Of a stretch of 64,000 nt of DNA, positions 47,781 to 58,564 are shown piece by piece. Each line of letters starts with the position of its first letter. Position 1 is the first letter of the stretch. The stretch is from Pelobates cultripes (taxonomy: Eukaryota; Chordata; Amphibia; Anura; Pelobatidae), in contig OW240915.1 of NCBI GenBank assembly GCA_933207985.1, forward strand, positions 263,282,413 through 263,346,412, given 5' to 3'. The position numbers and the translations under genes were made by a program. A model generated the notes under the pieces. That model saw only the letters and a list, made by a program, of their open reading frames with translations. It did not search any database and was not told the DNA's origin.

Positions 47781-49403
47781 TCAAACAAATCTACCGAACC
47801 CCAGGCAGAAAAGCACGAATGAAGCTTTTCTGCAGGTAAAAAAGATGTCTTTTAACAGGGGGCCATAGTCCAGAGGCAGCAGGCGAGCAACCAGGCTTCT
47901 CCAATGCAATGTGGCGAGATTGGTCTCGTCACATCTCTCCCCTTTTCCAAACAGACTAACAGGGTATCTGACCTCGTGCCGGTCAGTGCCCTTGTTAGTC
48001 CAGCAGCCCACCCACAAAACATAATCAACAGCACAGCCCACCCACAATAAATGGTTACTACACCTGGGTAAAGGAGAAGCTTGTCCATGTCCAGGTGCCT
48101 CACCACGGCTTTGCTGGGTACGGGTACGCTGACTGGGTGGGTTGCTGCGTGGGCAGAGACCAGCGGCACTCTGCCCTGTTGCCAGCGCTACTGGGAGGGT
48201 AGCCTGGTTGAAGCCTGGTTGTTGGAGGGGGAGACCAACTGTCTCCCCTTTAACTACACCGCTCTGCTGCTGGAGACCGACTGTCTCCCCTTTAGACACA
48301 CAGCTCTGCTGCTGGAGACCGACTGTCTCCCCTTTAGATACACCGCTCTGCTGCTGGAGACCGACTGTCTCCCCTTTTGTTGCACAGCTCTGCTGCCGGA
48401 GGGGGAGACCGACCGTCTCCCCTTTGGATACTCTAAGATGTTGCTGGGGAGAGGGGGTAACAGGCTCCTCTCCCGATAGAACACTCTGCCGCTGGGGAAA
48501 GGAGACTGAGCTCTCTATTCCCTGCCCATTAATGATCCGCAGCTGGGGAGAGGTGGTAGCAAGCTCCTCTCCCATACATACTTTCATCCTCTGTGGAGGG
48601 AGACCGACTGTCTCCGCTCCCAATACAGTGTCCTGCTGCTGGGGAAAGGAGACTGGGCTCTCTATTCCCTGCTGGACACTCTGCCGCTGGGGAATGGAGA
48701 CTGGGCTCCCAATTCCCTGCTGTATCTCCCGCTGGGGAATGGAGACTGGGCTCCCAATTCCCGGCACATCACTCGGCCGCTGGGGAGTGGAGACTGGGCT
48801 CCCAATTCCCAAAAAATCATGCTGCTGCTGGGGGGCAGGAACAACTACCTCTGCCCCCTGTAGCTCAGCCTGCCGCTGGGGAGGGAGGACGCTGCTCTCC
48901 TCTCCCTGCACTCTACACTGCCTTCCCGGCATATCACTCTGCTGCTGGGGGGCAGGAACAACTACCTCTGCCCCCTGTAACTCAGCCTGCCACTGGGGAG
49001 GGAAGACGCTGCTCTCCTTTCCCTGCACTTTACACTGCCGCTGGGGAATGGAGACTGGGCTCCCAATTCCCGGCATATCACACTGCCGCTGGGGAATGGA
49101 GACTGGGCTCCCAATTCCCTGCATATCACACTGCCGCTGGGGAGAGGAGACAGGGCTCTCTCTGTCCCGCAACTGTAGCTGCCGGTGGAGGTCCACCCAC
49201 CGTGGCAGCTGACCGTCACCCTCTGCCCGGTACAGCAGAGTCTTGAATACTAGACTCCTCACGAACTTCATGGATTTCTCAGCTGGATTAGGCCCGTAGA
49301 AGTTCAGCCGCAACCACATCATACGGTCAAATTCCTGTACAGAGTATCTGTACTCCACTGCTGGTTCCATTCCGTTGCTGTCAGGGTCGCTGTACTGAGA
49401 CAT
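47781..49403 (-). CDS. 540-codon LTR-element ORF with about 20 tandem 16-residue repeats
   Basis: Frame starts MSQYSDPDSNGMEPAVEYRY 23 bases from the gap. Residues 1-80 form a non-repeated domain (FDRMMWLRLNFYGPNPAEKS, then FKTLLYRAEGDGQLPRWVDL), gag-like in position but not a family I can name. Residues about 80-395 are tandem units of about 16 residues with the pattern G-x-E/G-S-P-V-S-x-P-Q-R-Q, the last few shortened to 14 (KGETVGLQQQSGVS). The C-terminal 140 residues look like translated non-coding sequence. No stops over 1.6 kb, and unit lengths stay multiples of three, which suggests past coding constraint. Product and function are unknown. Confidence 0.55.
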   Translation of the reverse strand: MSQYSDPDSNGMEPAVEYRYSVQEFDRMMWLRLNFYGPNPAEKSMKFVRSLVFKTLLYRAEGDGQLPRWVDLHRQLQLRDRESPVSSPQRQCDMQGIGSPVSIPQRQCDMPGIGSPVSIPQRQCKVQGKESSVFPPQWQAELQGAEVVVPAPQQQSDMPGRQCRVQGEESSVLPPQRQAELQGAEVVVPAPQQQHDFLGIGSPVSTPQRPSDVPGIGSPVSIPQREIQQGIGSPVSIPQRQSVQQGIESPVSFPQQQDTVLGAETVGLPPQRMKVCMGEELATTSPQLRIINGQGIESSVSFPQRQSVLSGEEPVTPSPQQHLRVSKGETVGLPLRQQSCATKGETVGLQQQSGVSKGETVGLQQQSCVSKGETVGLQQQSGVVKGETVGLPLQQPGFNQATLPVALATGQSAAGLCPRSNPPSQRTRTQQSRGEAPGHGQASPLPRCSNHLLWVGCAVDYVLWVGCWTNKGTDRHEVRYPVSLFGKGERCDETNLATLHWRSLVARLLPLDYGPLLKDIFFTCRKASFVLFCLGFGRFV

Positions 49404-49425
49404 GCGTTGCCCTCAAATTGTAAAA

Positions 49426-49525
49426 NNNNNNNNNNNNNNNNNNNNNNNNNNNNNNNNNNNNNNNNNNNNNNNNNNNNNNNNNNNNNNNNNNNNNNNNNNN
49501 NNNNNNNNNNNNNNNNNNNNNNNNN
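49426..49525. other. Assembly gap (100 N)
   Basis: Exactly 100 N, the conventional placeholder for a gap of unknown size. It joins the truncated LTR element to the start of block copy 2. Confidence 0.99.
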
Positions 49526-50288
49526 CCCTTCATATCTTGAAGCAATTCATGGTGTGTTTAGATCCAAATTTGAAATTTGGATTTGAAATATAAAAAAAAA
49601 ACACCCACAAACAGGTCATCTAGAATAACAACTAAAAACAATACCTAAATATATTTAAATAACTTAAGTTTCTTTTTGCTCAAAGCAGCAAGGTGAATTG
49701 TTAGTGTAAGACTCACCTACAAGGTTTTGCCCTGACGTGGCAGGTGAGCTTACACTTTAATGGCCATTGGACTGATACTAAAACCTCCAGTTATTTAAAT
49801 GTGAATAAGGAATTGGGATAATGCGCAGGTAACTTTGTTTTTTAGTTTTTATTCTATGAATTTGGGTTAATGAGTACTATAGTCATTGCTGCCACCCAGA
49901 AGTAGTGAGAGTTTGAGCACAGTGCCTAATTTTATATGTTTGTATTTTCGTTTTTGTTACACATCAAGTTACAATGCTGCCACCCACTCCATGTGTAGCC
50001 TATTTAGGGTTAATAAGTGTTTAGAGGTTTAGAAAAATACCCCTTTCTCTTTTGTTAGAGATTTGTCTTTTAAAGTAGCAAGGTGAATTGTTAGTGTTGG
50101 GCTCACCAATGAGGTTTACCTTGATATGGCAGCTGAGCTTACACTTTAATGGCCATTAGACTAATACTAAAAACACCCAGGTACTTCAATTTGCATAGGA
50201 ATTTGGGATAGTGCACAAGTAACTTTTTTAATATGTAATGAGTGATAAAAACCACCACCAGTAAACAAGTGGAGAGCTCAAATTAACA

Positions 50289-50711
50289 TTAAAGGACCAC
50301 GCCCGGCTCTGGAAGGGGGAAAGGGGTTTAAACTTACCTTTTTCCAGCGCTGGGCGGAGAGCTCTCCTCCTCCTCTCCGCCTCCGTTACGCCCCGCCGGT
50401 TGAATGCGCACGCGCGGCAAGAGCTGCGCGCGCATTCAGCCGGTCTCATAGGAAAGCATTTACAATGCTTTCCTATGGACGCTGGCGTGCTCTCACTGTG
50501 AAAATCACAGTGAGAAGCACGCAAGCGCCTCTAGTGGCTGCCAATGAGACAGCCACTAGAGGAAATAGGGGAAGGCTTAACCCATTCACAAACATAGCAG
50601 TTTCTCTGAAACTGCTATGTTTATGAAAAAATGGGTTAACCCTAGAAGGACCTGGCACCCAGACCACTTCATTAAGCTGAAGTGGTCTGGGTGCCTAGAG
50701 TGGTCCTTTAA
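50289..50711. mobile_element. T2/Kolobok-type MITE, 423 bp (block copy 2)
   Basis: Homologous to 43295-43717 but with clustered differences inside hairpins: ctcactgtgaaaatcacagt instead of ctcactgtgattttcacagt, and cacaaacatagcag/ctgctatgtttatg instead of cataattatagcag/ctgctataattatg. Single changes also alter gccggct/gccggtt, ggctgtc/ggctgcc, gacggcc/gacagcc and ccattt/ccactt. Confidence 0.9.
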
Positions 50712-50715
50712 AGTA

Positions 50716-51254
50716 AATATATATGATACTGTCCTAAGCTCACCATCTGAGGCAAAGGATTTGGGGGTAATTATTTCAGATGACTTAAAGGTAGGCAGAC
50801 AATGTAATAGAGCAGCAGGAAATGCTAGCAGAATGCTTGGTTGTATAGTGGGAGGTATTAGCAGAGAAAGAGGGAAGTGCTCATGCCATTGTACAGAACA
50901 CGGATGAGACCTCACTTGGAGTATTGTACACAGTACTGGAGACCGTATCTTCAGAAGGATATTGATACCTTAGAGAGGGTTCAGAGAAGGGCTACTAAAC
51001 TGGTTCATGGATTGCAGGATAAAACTTACAAGGAAAGGTTAAAGGATCTTAACATGTATAGCTTGGAGGTAAGACAAGACAGGGGGGGATATGATAGAAA
51101 CATTTAAATACATAAAGGGAATCAACACAGTAAAGGAGGAGACTATATTTAAAAGAAGAAAAACTACCACAACAAGAGGACATAGTCTAAAATTGGGCAG
51201 ACTTGATTGGCCGAATGGTTCCTTATCTGCCATCACATGCTATGTTTCTATAGT
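50716..51254 (+). pseudogene. CR1-like LINE ORF2 3' end (block copy 2)
   Basis: Same sequence and same frameshifts as the copy at 43722-44260, so it was inactive before the block was doubled. Confidence 0.88.
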
Positions 51255-53229
51255 TTCTCATGCCTTATATAACTCAGGGTTATTCACATTAAAATGTGAC
51301 GAATAGACAAAAGCAAAATTCAAAGTGTATTACCAAAACGTATAATCAAGAGAATGGTATAACATGGTGTAGTAGAACCTATAATGAATCAGCTAAAATC
51401 TTGCAGATGTACTCCATGTGTATACCAATGAAACAGACAAAACAGCTTATACTGCAATACCTCTTCGTAAGGATTATATAACAGATAGATAGTGCTTGCC
51501 TTATAGAAAGCTCTAAGTATAATTTTCTTGTGTGCCGATTAAGGGTGGCTCCCACTCAATTAGTCAGATGGGGCCACATGGTTACCATAGATGTGGTATG
51601 ACTCATCGACTAAATATCTACCAACTGGAACCATGTACTGTGAATTTGCACCCACCAGAGGTGCAGACCATACACTCCTTCACTGGACCACCAGGAATTC
51701 TACCATCCTCTCTGGATAAAGGTCAGCAGGAGGGTGGTTTAATATTACACATACATTCAGCCAAATAATCACAGTCAGCCAACTCTACACAAATACACTC
51801 AGCCAACCACCACAGAAAAGGCGAAGAGTAGGGGTGAGGAGGTTGGAGACCTTTCTTGATTCTTGCCCTGCGGTTCCTAGTTACACCCTTAAAAATAATA
51901 AATGGCATCCCCCAAGATCTACTGAATGGGATCAACACCCATGAACAGATATGCGCTGGGGTATGAAATGGTACACACTAGATGCCAGTTTTCCTATACT
52001 TACAATGAAGTTAAAGCATTGTTTTAACTGCTTTCTATCCATCACAGATGACTTGTAGTGATCACAAAGCAACAGGTTTGTGAAGCACTGCTAAAGCTGT
52101 TCACAGCATCATGGATGACTAAATTAAATAAAAGAGGGCAGTTTAGCTAACAGATGTAATCATGTTTACTTATAGCATGTTAAGCTCTTTAAGTGCCAGA
52201 AGGATGACTCACACATTATTGCAGTGTAGTCATTGTTGCATTAATAGTTATTTCAAGGATTAAGACATGAAAGGCAAAGTATATGCGTGATGTTATGATT
52301 CAAACAGTTACCGATCTGTAGCATGCATTAAACTTCTTATAACATCAATTGCAACTAAATTTATGGTCCCTTGGTATGACAGTGCTGGTCTATTGGTCAG
52401 CAACCAGCCATCAGCAGGTAGAGCAGAAAAGGCACGCAAGTTAAACATATTAGATCTGTGCTCTTCTGTCCACTCAACAGATATGACTCAATCGTTAGGA
52501 TATAAGATGTAATCAATTTTATAATGTCAGTTCGGAAGATATGGCTGAACATTATAGAGTCAAAGAGATAAGTTTAGTAATATTGAGGAAATAATCATAA
52601 AATAAAAGTAAGGAGGTAATGTCAATGTATCAAGAATGGTCAATGCTCTTATTGGATCTTATTCTCTAAACACTGAATGATAGTGAAATAAAAATGAAAT
52701 TGTTCTTCTTCTCACCTCCCCCTTCCCTGCATAAGGTTTTGGAGGAGAGAGTGTGGGGCGGTACAGTAGGATCATGACGGCATTGGCCCTTCCTGGGAAT
52801 TTGAGTTTGGCGGTAGCCAAAAAATGCCTTTGCCTTCTCTAGGTTGAGGTGAGCCCCTCACTGATTCTAACTACGTTCGCATGCTAGGGAGGCACGTCAA
52901 GTAAGAGGCATATTGATATGTGCAATGACACTTTCATGCTTTCAATTCTGTGTTAATGACTTTTGTGTCTGTTTAAACATCGTTGGGGATCTGCGCATCT
53001 CACCTTACCTCACCATGTCATGTTGGAGACCTGCGTGTCTCACCACTCTTTTTCTATAAATGGAAAACATTTTTAATAAATAAATATACAAAAAAAAAGA
53101 AAATGAAATTGCAAAATGTAGGCAGCAGTTGCTGGTTTAGAAATCAAAAAACTCAATTTCTGCTAGAGTGACAGCTTGGCTATTCTAGACTATATTTTGC
53201 AACTCAGTTTGCAATTTACTCTTTTTAGG

Positions 53230-53855
53230 TGTTGTGATCCTGCTCCCACACTGGGCGTCAGATTCTTAGAAAGTCTCACAGTCTTCTAGGGTATTAATTA
53301 ACCAGAGCCTTAGAGAGTCACAGAGTACTCCGTTTATTGTCTGCAATAATCACAGTCCATTTTCAATGTGCAGTACCAGGTTATTATAAACATATAATTT
53401 CCCTACAAAGAAAAACCTAGCACTATGTGAGCTATCTGAGCACTAACTAACAAGTAGAACATCCTTTTCCTGCTTCAGGTTATGACTTCCAGCAGTAGTC
53501 TCTCTCCCCTCCTATACACTGTCAAAACAAACAAACAAACAGAAATAAAAAGGTTAAAAAAAAATAATAATAATATATATATATTTATTTTTTTAATTAA
53601 AAAAATATCACTATTTAAATGCATGCTTTTAAATAATGCATTTGTTTTGGAGGGGGGTATATATAAAAAATGAGCTTGCAAAAGCAAGTGATCTCTTGTC
53701 TGCAGAATTTGCAAGCCCTCCCCTTCTGATCCCTCCCAGATTTTCTGTGGCTGTCCAATTACTGACTTTCCAATGCAGCTCAATGACCTTTTTGCAAGGC
53801 AGGTGTTCTGGGCAGTTATCTGACTCCACTGAGCTAAACAAACTAGGAAGTAACA
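53230..53855 (-). mobile_element. Solo LTR, minus orientation (block copy 2)
   Basis: Intact counterpart of 46238-46862: starts tgttgtgatcctgctcccac and ends aactaggaagtaaca. Flanks are ctttttagg and tgatctg, which show no target duplication. Confidence 0.72.
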
Positions 53856-54540
53856 TGATCTGATTGACAGCCGTGAGGATGTAACCAGGCTAAAATATAA
53901 AAAAATGCGAAATTTCTACTGAAATCTGGACTTTTTGTAAAATGAAAAAAGGTTACACACTTTTCACACTTGAAACATTCCAGCAAGCTAGAGTGCCGTA
54001 GGGGTCCAGGGTGTCCATTTAAATCGCTGCCAATACTTCCTTGCAGCTGAGGAAAATTTTGAGTCAATTTGAACTTCCTCTTTGTTTTGCAGTTGACCAA
54101 AACTGCTTTGTGGATTTCATAACCGTCTATCCAAAATAAAGGTGAAATATAAATACTGTTGTTAACAAATCCATGCACCTTATGTGTTTGTGAATAAGCC
54201 CACTGTTCTGAATGTAACTCTGTCTCAAAGTGTGGTTAAAAGTTAAGTTGTAAGTCACATTTCAACTTAGTTTTTCTTTAAGAAATGAATGTATCATGTA
54301 ATTTTGGAAGTTTGGAAGACATAGTTGCTGTCACTATTTGGAGAATCTCTCGATGAATAAAATACCCTCGAAGAAGTACACATCATGTAAAAATCGTCTG
54401 TTTGCTGGAATACAAAATAATTTATAATGGGGAGAGTAAACAGCAATGCTACATTAAGAATCTTAAAACATAAGGTAAAGGTAGCTAGCTATATAATATT
54501 AGTGTTTACATGAATTCAGTTCTAAGGAGATTTTATATAT
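53856..54540. other. Non-coding right flank of the block
   Basis: Single-copy looking AT-rich sequence. No frame with recognisable domains. Confidence 0.45.
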
Positions 54541-54826
54541 AGATTGATTGAACTCCAGTTGGCTGACATCTCACTCCAATTAGCTCTTGGAGATGTCATT
54601 AGTCTAGGGGTTCACATACTTTTTCCACCTGCACTGTGAATGTTTACATGGTGTGTTCAATAAAAACATGGCAACATTTCATTCTTTGTGTGTTGTTAGT
54701 TAAAGCAGACTGTGATTGTCTATTGTTGTGACTTAGATGATGATCAGATCACATTTTATGACTAATTTGTGCAGAAATCCATATCATAGCAAAGGATTCA
54801 CATACTTTTTCTTGCAACTGTATATA
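54541..54826. mobile_element. Tc1-like transposon end, truncated
   Basis: Ends ttcacatactttttcttgca actgta followed by tata, complementary to the familiar TACAGTTGCAAGAAAAAGTA terminus of vertebrate Tc1-like elements with TA target sites. A partial inner repeat, ggttcacatactttttccac, occurs at 54609. The transposase is missing. Confidence 0.65.
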
Positions 54827-54865
54827 TAACCGCAGCTTTCTTTTATCAATTTATTATTCCGATGA

Positions 54866-55160
54866 TTAAAGCGGTATATGTCATCATCTAGGGAGTTTGC
54901 CGAATTCTCAAAGATCCCCAATGGTGAGATTGCCGCTGGGGGTCCAGTGGCCGCGGGCAGGTAAGGGTGAGATTTACTTGCCTGAACCTGACCCTCATGG
55001 GTGCGGCCATCTTGTTCAGTCTGCTCTGACGTCACTGCTGTACTCTCGCATGATCTTCCATTGACGCAGACAAATCCCTGCAGCAGACACTGGTGATGAC
55101 TGTCGGGATTGACTCTTAGACTCAGGCCATAGACTACGAAAGTCAGGTAAAATTCCAACA
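54866..55160. mobile_element. Possible TTAA-bounded repeat
   Basis: TTAA at 54867 followed by agcggtatatgtcatcatct; contains a CpG-bearing segment with gcgggcaggtaagggtgag (54952-54970). The right end is unclear. Confidence 0.35.
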
Positions 55161-55743
55161 CAGTTAAAATGAGTATTTCCTATGAATTACACTTCAGCTA
55201 TTTGGTCAATGAATTCAACTTGTTGCTCTGCCCAAAACAATTTAAAACCATAATGGTAATGGCTGATAATTAGAAAGAATATTAAATCAGCGTCATTACC
55301 ATATTTTGATTATTGTAGCTTACTTAGGCATGTACTTCTCTACTACATATATTTTTCAGGAAGGGGAACTTTTACTTTCTAAGTAAGGCTGTGTTGTTTT
55401 TTTTGTTTTTTTTAATTTACAGCAGCAGTTATTAGAATTGCTTGCTTTATAACAAATACATATTGTTCACAAACTAGGGAAATAGTTTATTCTTGTTTAT
55501 GAGAAAACAAAACAGAAATCACATAAAATACAAACAGATAAATCTGAATCAGTTCATATTGTTCTTTCAATTAGACTCACTACAGCATTGCTCCTAAAAT
55601 CCACATGTACCGCCTTGCTTGATAATTTGGAATCTCCTTGTGACAAACATTTCTGAAAGGTTAGAGATTTCCCAAGGTGCTTGAGTGAATATATTGTACC
55701 TTATTTCTTGAATTCATTATATAATTTCATTGTAATAGAACAA

Positions 55744-56095
55744 TAGAGATGTCGCGAACTGTCCGCCGAACTGTTCGTGAACTGTCCGCCGGCGACCAAT
55801 AGCGTGTTCGCGTTGGGCGAACATATCCGATTTCCGGTCCGCCCCCTATACGTCATCATTGAGTAAACTTTGACCCGGAACCTCACAGCCAGCAGACACA
55901 TTCCACCCAATCAGCAGCAGACCCTCCCTCCCAGGAAGTGTCTGCTGACTGTGAGGTTCCGGGTCAAAGTTTACTCAATGATGACGTATAGGGGGCGGAC
56001 CGGAAATCGGATATGTTCGCCCCCAACGCGAACACGCTATTGTTCACCGGCGGACAGTTCGCGAACAGTTCAGCGGACAGTTCGCGACATCTCTA
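55744..56095. mobile_element. hAT foldback MITE, 352 bp, perfect 8-bp target duplication
   Basis: TAGAACAA at 55736-55743 and 56096-56103. Ends are TAGAGATGTCGCGAACTG and its complement. Arms of about 155 bases are nearly identical and surround a 38-base spacer (attccacccaatcagcag...). Arms retain many CpGs (gttcgcgttgggcgaac, cgtcatcattg), so it is young. The two frames across it are mirror images of the same repeat. Confidence 0.92.
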
Positions 56096-56356
56096 TAGAA
56101 CAATTGGAATGTGTAATTTATGAACTTGGGTGATGCTATATTTTTTCATTAACCCAATTTTAACCTTTATTTTTGCATTTTGATTTTGTAGTTAAATTAG
56201 TCATTGGTATACATAAGAAACTGTACTCACGACAGCCGTGTGTGTATATATAGCAAAATCCTAACTAGTCAAGATTTGTCAGGTGATAAATTTCCTACAT
56301 TGATTCTTCTATCAGTTATCTAGCTTTCTGATTGAATAATGGACACTAGACTATAA

Positions 56357-56493
56357 CAAGCTTCCCCAAACTACGGCCCCCCAGATGTTGCTGAACTACA
56401 ACTCCCATGATTCCCAGCCTATCTATTTCATTCATAGAGTCATGGGAGGTGTAATTCAGCAACATTTGGAGGGCCGGAGTTTTGGGAAGCCTG
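56357..56493. mobile_element. hAT-type foldback MITE, 137 bp
   Basis: Ends CAAGCTTCCCCAAACTACGG and complement CAGGCTTCCCAAAACTCCGG; core tgctgaactacaactcccat mirrored by atgggaggtgtaattcagca. Flanks gactataa and gactagaa agree at 7 of 8 bases. Confidence 0.85.
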
Positions 56494-56775
56494 GACTAGA
56501 ACATCTAAGTGATGATTTTAATATGGATTGTTCTCACTATTAGTGGTGCACAGTTCACTTTAATGGTCCTATCTCATTACAAATTGTGATATACCTTGCA
56601 TTTGGGGTATAAAGACAATCTCAGATAGAGCATCCACCTTTGATATGAATAAGAAAAGAGGAAATCACTTAGCTAAGGAAGTATATATTTATACTTTACC
56701 ACTGTTGCTTACTTGCTTGAGAATTAGATATAACACAAAATCGAAACAATTAAAGCAATACTATAAGCACCAGTC

Positions 56776-56916
56776 CTAGATTGTAAGCTTGTTTGAGCAG
56801 CGCCTTCCTTAACTCTATCTGTCAACATTTTATTTGGTCTGTCAATTATTTATTGTTTAAAATCCCCATTGCATAATTGTAAAGTGCTCTGGAAAAGGAT
56901 TGCACTATATTAAACT
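56776..56916 (+). repeat. Retroposon 3' tail
   Basis: gattgtaagcttgtttgagc agcgcc, then aaagtgctctgg and ttgcactatattaa, a degenerate version of the tails at 6240 and 23379. Confidence 0.5.
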
Positions 56917-57468
56917 GGGCTCAATGCATAGGTTATACCTCTATTTCTTTGCACACAGTTACTTATGACTGCAGAGATTTCTAAAAATGTACCCATCTTC
57001 CTCTGACATCAAAGGTGAAATGTGTACTTAATTTTTTGTGGCCAAAAATTATTTTACAGCTTGCAGACAATATGTACATTCCAAAGCCTCATTTATGATT
57101 CGTGAAGAGGGTCTGAGCCATAGCTGTTTTTTGTTGTTTTGTTTTTTTTAAGCAATTCCAATTTTTTAAGCAATTTGTGCCATGTGATGAATGGAATTCA
57201 TGCTGGGGTTGAAAGTATTATCCCATAAATCAATGTTGCACAGAGGTTATTGGGATAAGATCCGACTACACACCAGAATGCAAGGCTCCATGTTGTTGGG
57301 GCTTCTTCATAGTCTGGGAAAGGGTGTCTATTACCTGAGCAGCTTGATCGAGCAATTGCACCCACCTACAACACCCTACAGATATACACACATACATACA
57401 TACAGTTACATACTAGACACAAACTTGTTTTACAGCCTATGCTACAAACATCAACGCACACTCTAATA

Positions 57469-57599
57469 CAGTGGTAGGCAACCTTCAGCACTCCAGATGT
57501 TGTGGACTACATCTCCCCTAATGTTTTGTCAACAACTGTAAAAGCATTATGGGAGATCTAGTCCACAACATATAGAGTGGTGAAAGTTGCCTACCCCTG
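57469..57599. mobile_element. hAT-type foldback MITE, 131 bp
   Basis: Ends CAGTGGTAGGCAACCTTC and complement CAGGGGTAGGCAACTTTC; core ttgtggactacatctcccct mirrored by gggagatctagtccacaaca. Flanks ctctaata and ctctatac are a decayed 8-bp duplication. Confidence 0.85.
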
Positions 57600-58183
57600 C
57601 TCTATACACATACCATACACTTGCTATATGTTCTACTTACATTTTAAATCAGCACTTTCAATTGTCCTATAGTATACTTCTAAAGATTTGTTTCCACTAA
57701 GATGTAGTGCTCGATCCATCTGTTGTCTTTATACTATTGCTGGTCACAGCAAAGTCTGAAGTACTTTGTGCCCATTATTTACCAGTTAGGCTACTTTTGG
57801 GGCATGCTCACTACCTATTCTACTTCTATGTGAACCACCAGTTTGTCCTGGATACATATTGATTTTAAATATTGTAAGAGAATGCTGTGTAGTTATGTAG
57901 AATTTAAATGCGACTGGTAGGAAATAAAGTGAAGAAATGACATGTGTCCAGGAAAAACATTGTAAATATTTCAAACTGGCATTTCTATATTCATCACAGT
58001 CTCCATCATTTTTCCTGAATATAGGTTGCATCCACACGATAGTGGGTTGAACATAACAGCTGCAATCCTTCAGTATGTAGGATTCAATCCTGCAAGTCTA
58101 AAATCATTTAATTCATGAAATGGGAATGCTGACTACCCTAGAATAGTTTATTTCCCTCCTAGATTAACCAAATACTAGTTTTC

Positions 58184-58564
58184 CTACCCTGCCCAGCAGT
58201 ATGAAACAGTCAGTAATCTGGCAACCCTCGCAGTAGTAGTAATGCTAGTAGTAGCAGTAATAGTGATCATTTTATAAGAAAACAACCTATTTATATACAT
58301 TTCCAACAAAGGGAACTCGGAATTCTGAAGATCGGCAATTACGTTTTTAGCTTCCTTACAATATTTAGTCAGTTTGATGTTGAAATTATCATATGCAGAT
58401 TCCACTACATGGAATTCCCGGGCTGGTAATCCCCATGGCAACCAACAGTTTTTTAGAGCAAAACACATTCCACTGATGGATTCTAGAGCCTGAAGAAAGA
58501 AATGCTCTCCATTACACATGTCAACCCCGGCCTGCACGCTCTGACTAATCAGGTGGAAGAACAA
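58184..58564 (-). other. Unidentified 126-codon open frame
   Basis: Minus-strand frame with balanced, protein-like composition in its first 100 residues (VQAGVDMCNGEHFFLQALES, then CFALKNCWLPWGLPAREFHV and IKLTKYCKEAKNVIADLQNS). The end becomes a translated (ATT/ACT) repeat, so the true end would be near 58280. No known domain was recognised. It could be a pseudogene fragment, an exon of an unknown gene, a retroelement piece, or chance. Confidence 0.25.

Larger units (their letters stand above)
46863..49425 (-). mobile_element. LTR retroelement inserted in block copy 1, truncated by the gap
   Basis: An LTR (46863-47236), a purine-rich tract, a spacer and a long ORF are present in minus orientation. 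The 5' part, including the 5' LTR and primer-binding site, would lie in the gap. No protease, RT or integrase motif is visible, so it may be a non-autonomous element. The empty site is present at 53854/53855 in block copy 2. Confidence 0.75.
49526..53854. repeat. 4.33-kb duplicated block, copy 2
   Basis: Begins at the first base after the gap (cccttcatatcttgaagc) and parallels 42532-46862. It continues without interruption into atgatctgattgacagccg, so it represents the version without the LTR insertion. Confidence 0.95.

Noticed and set aside
48142..49246. 356- and 217-codon frames on the plus strand
   Set aside because: Shadows of the repeat-bearing minus-strand ORF of the LTR element; the repeat keeps several frames open.
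49402..49593. 63-codon frame spanning the N run
   Set aside because: It is translated through unknown bases and joins two unrelated contig ends.
55870..56133. 87-codon frame with matching antisense 69-codon frame
   Set aside because: The two are mirror readings of the arms of the hAT foldback.
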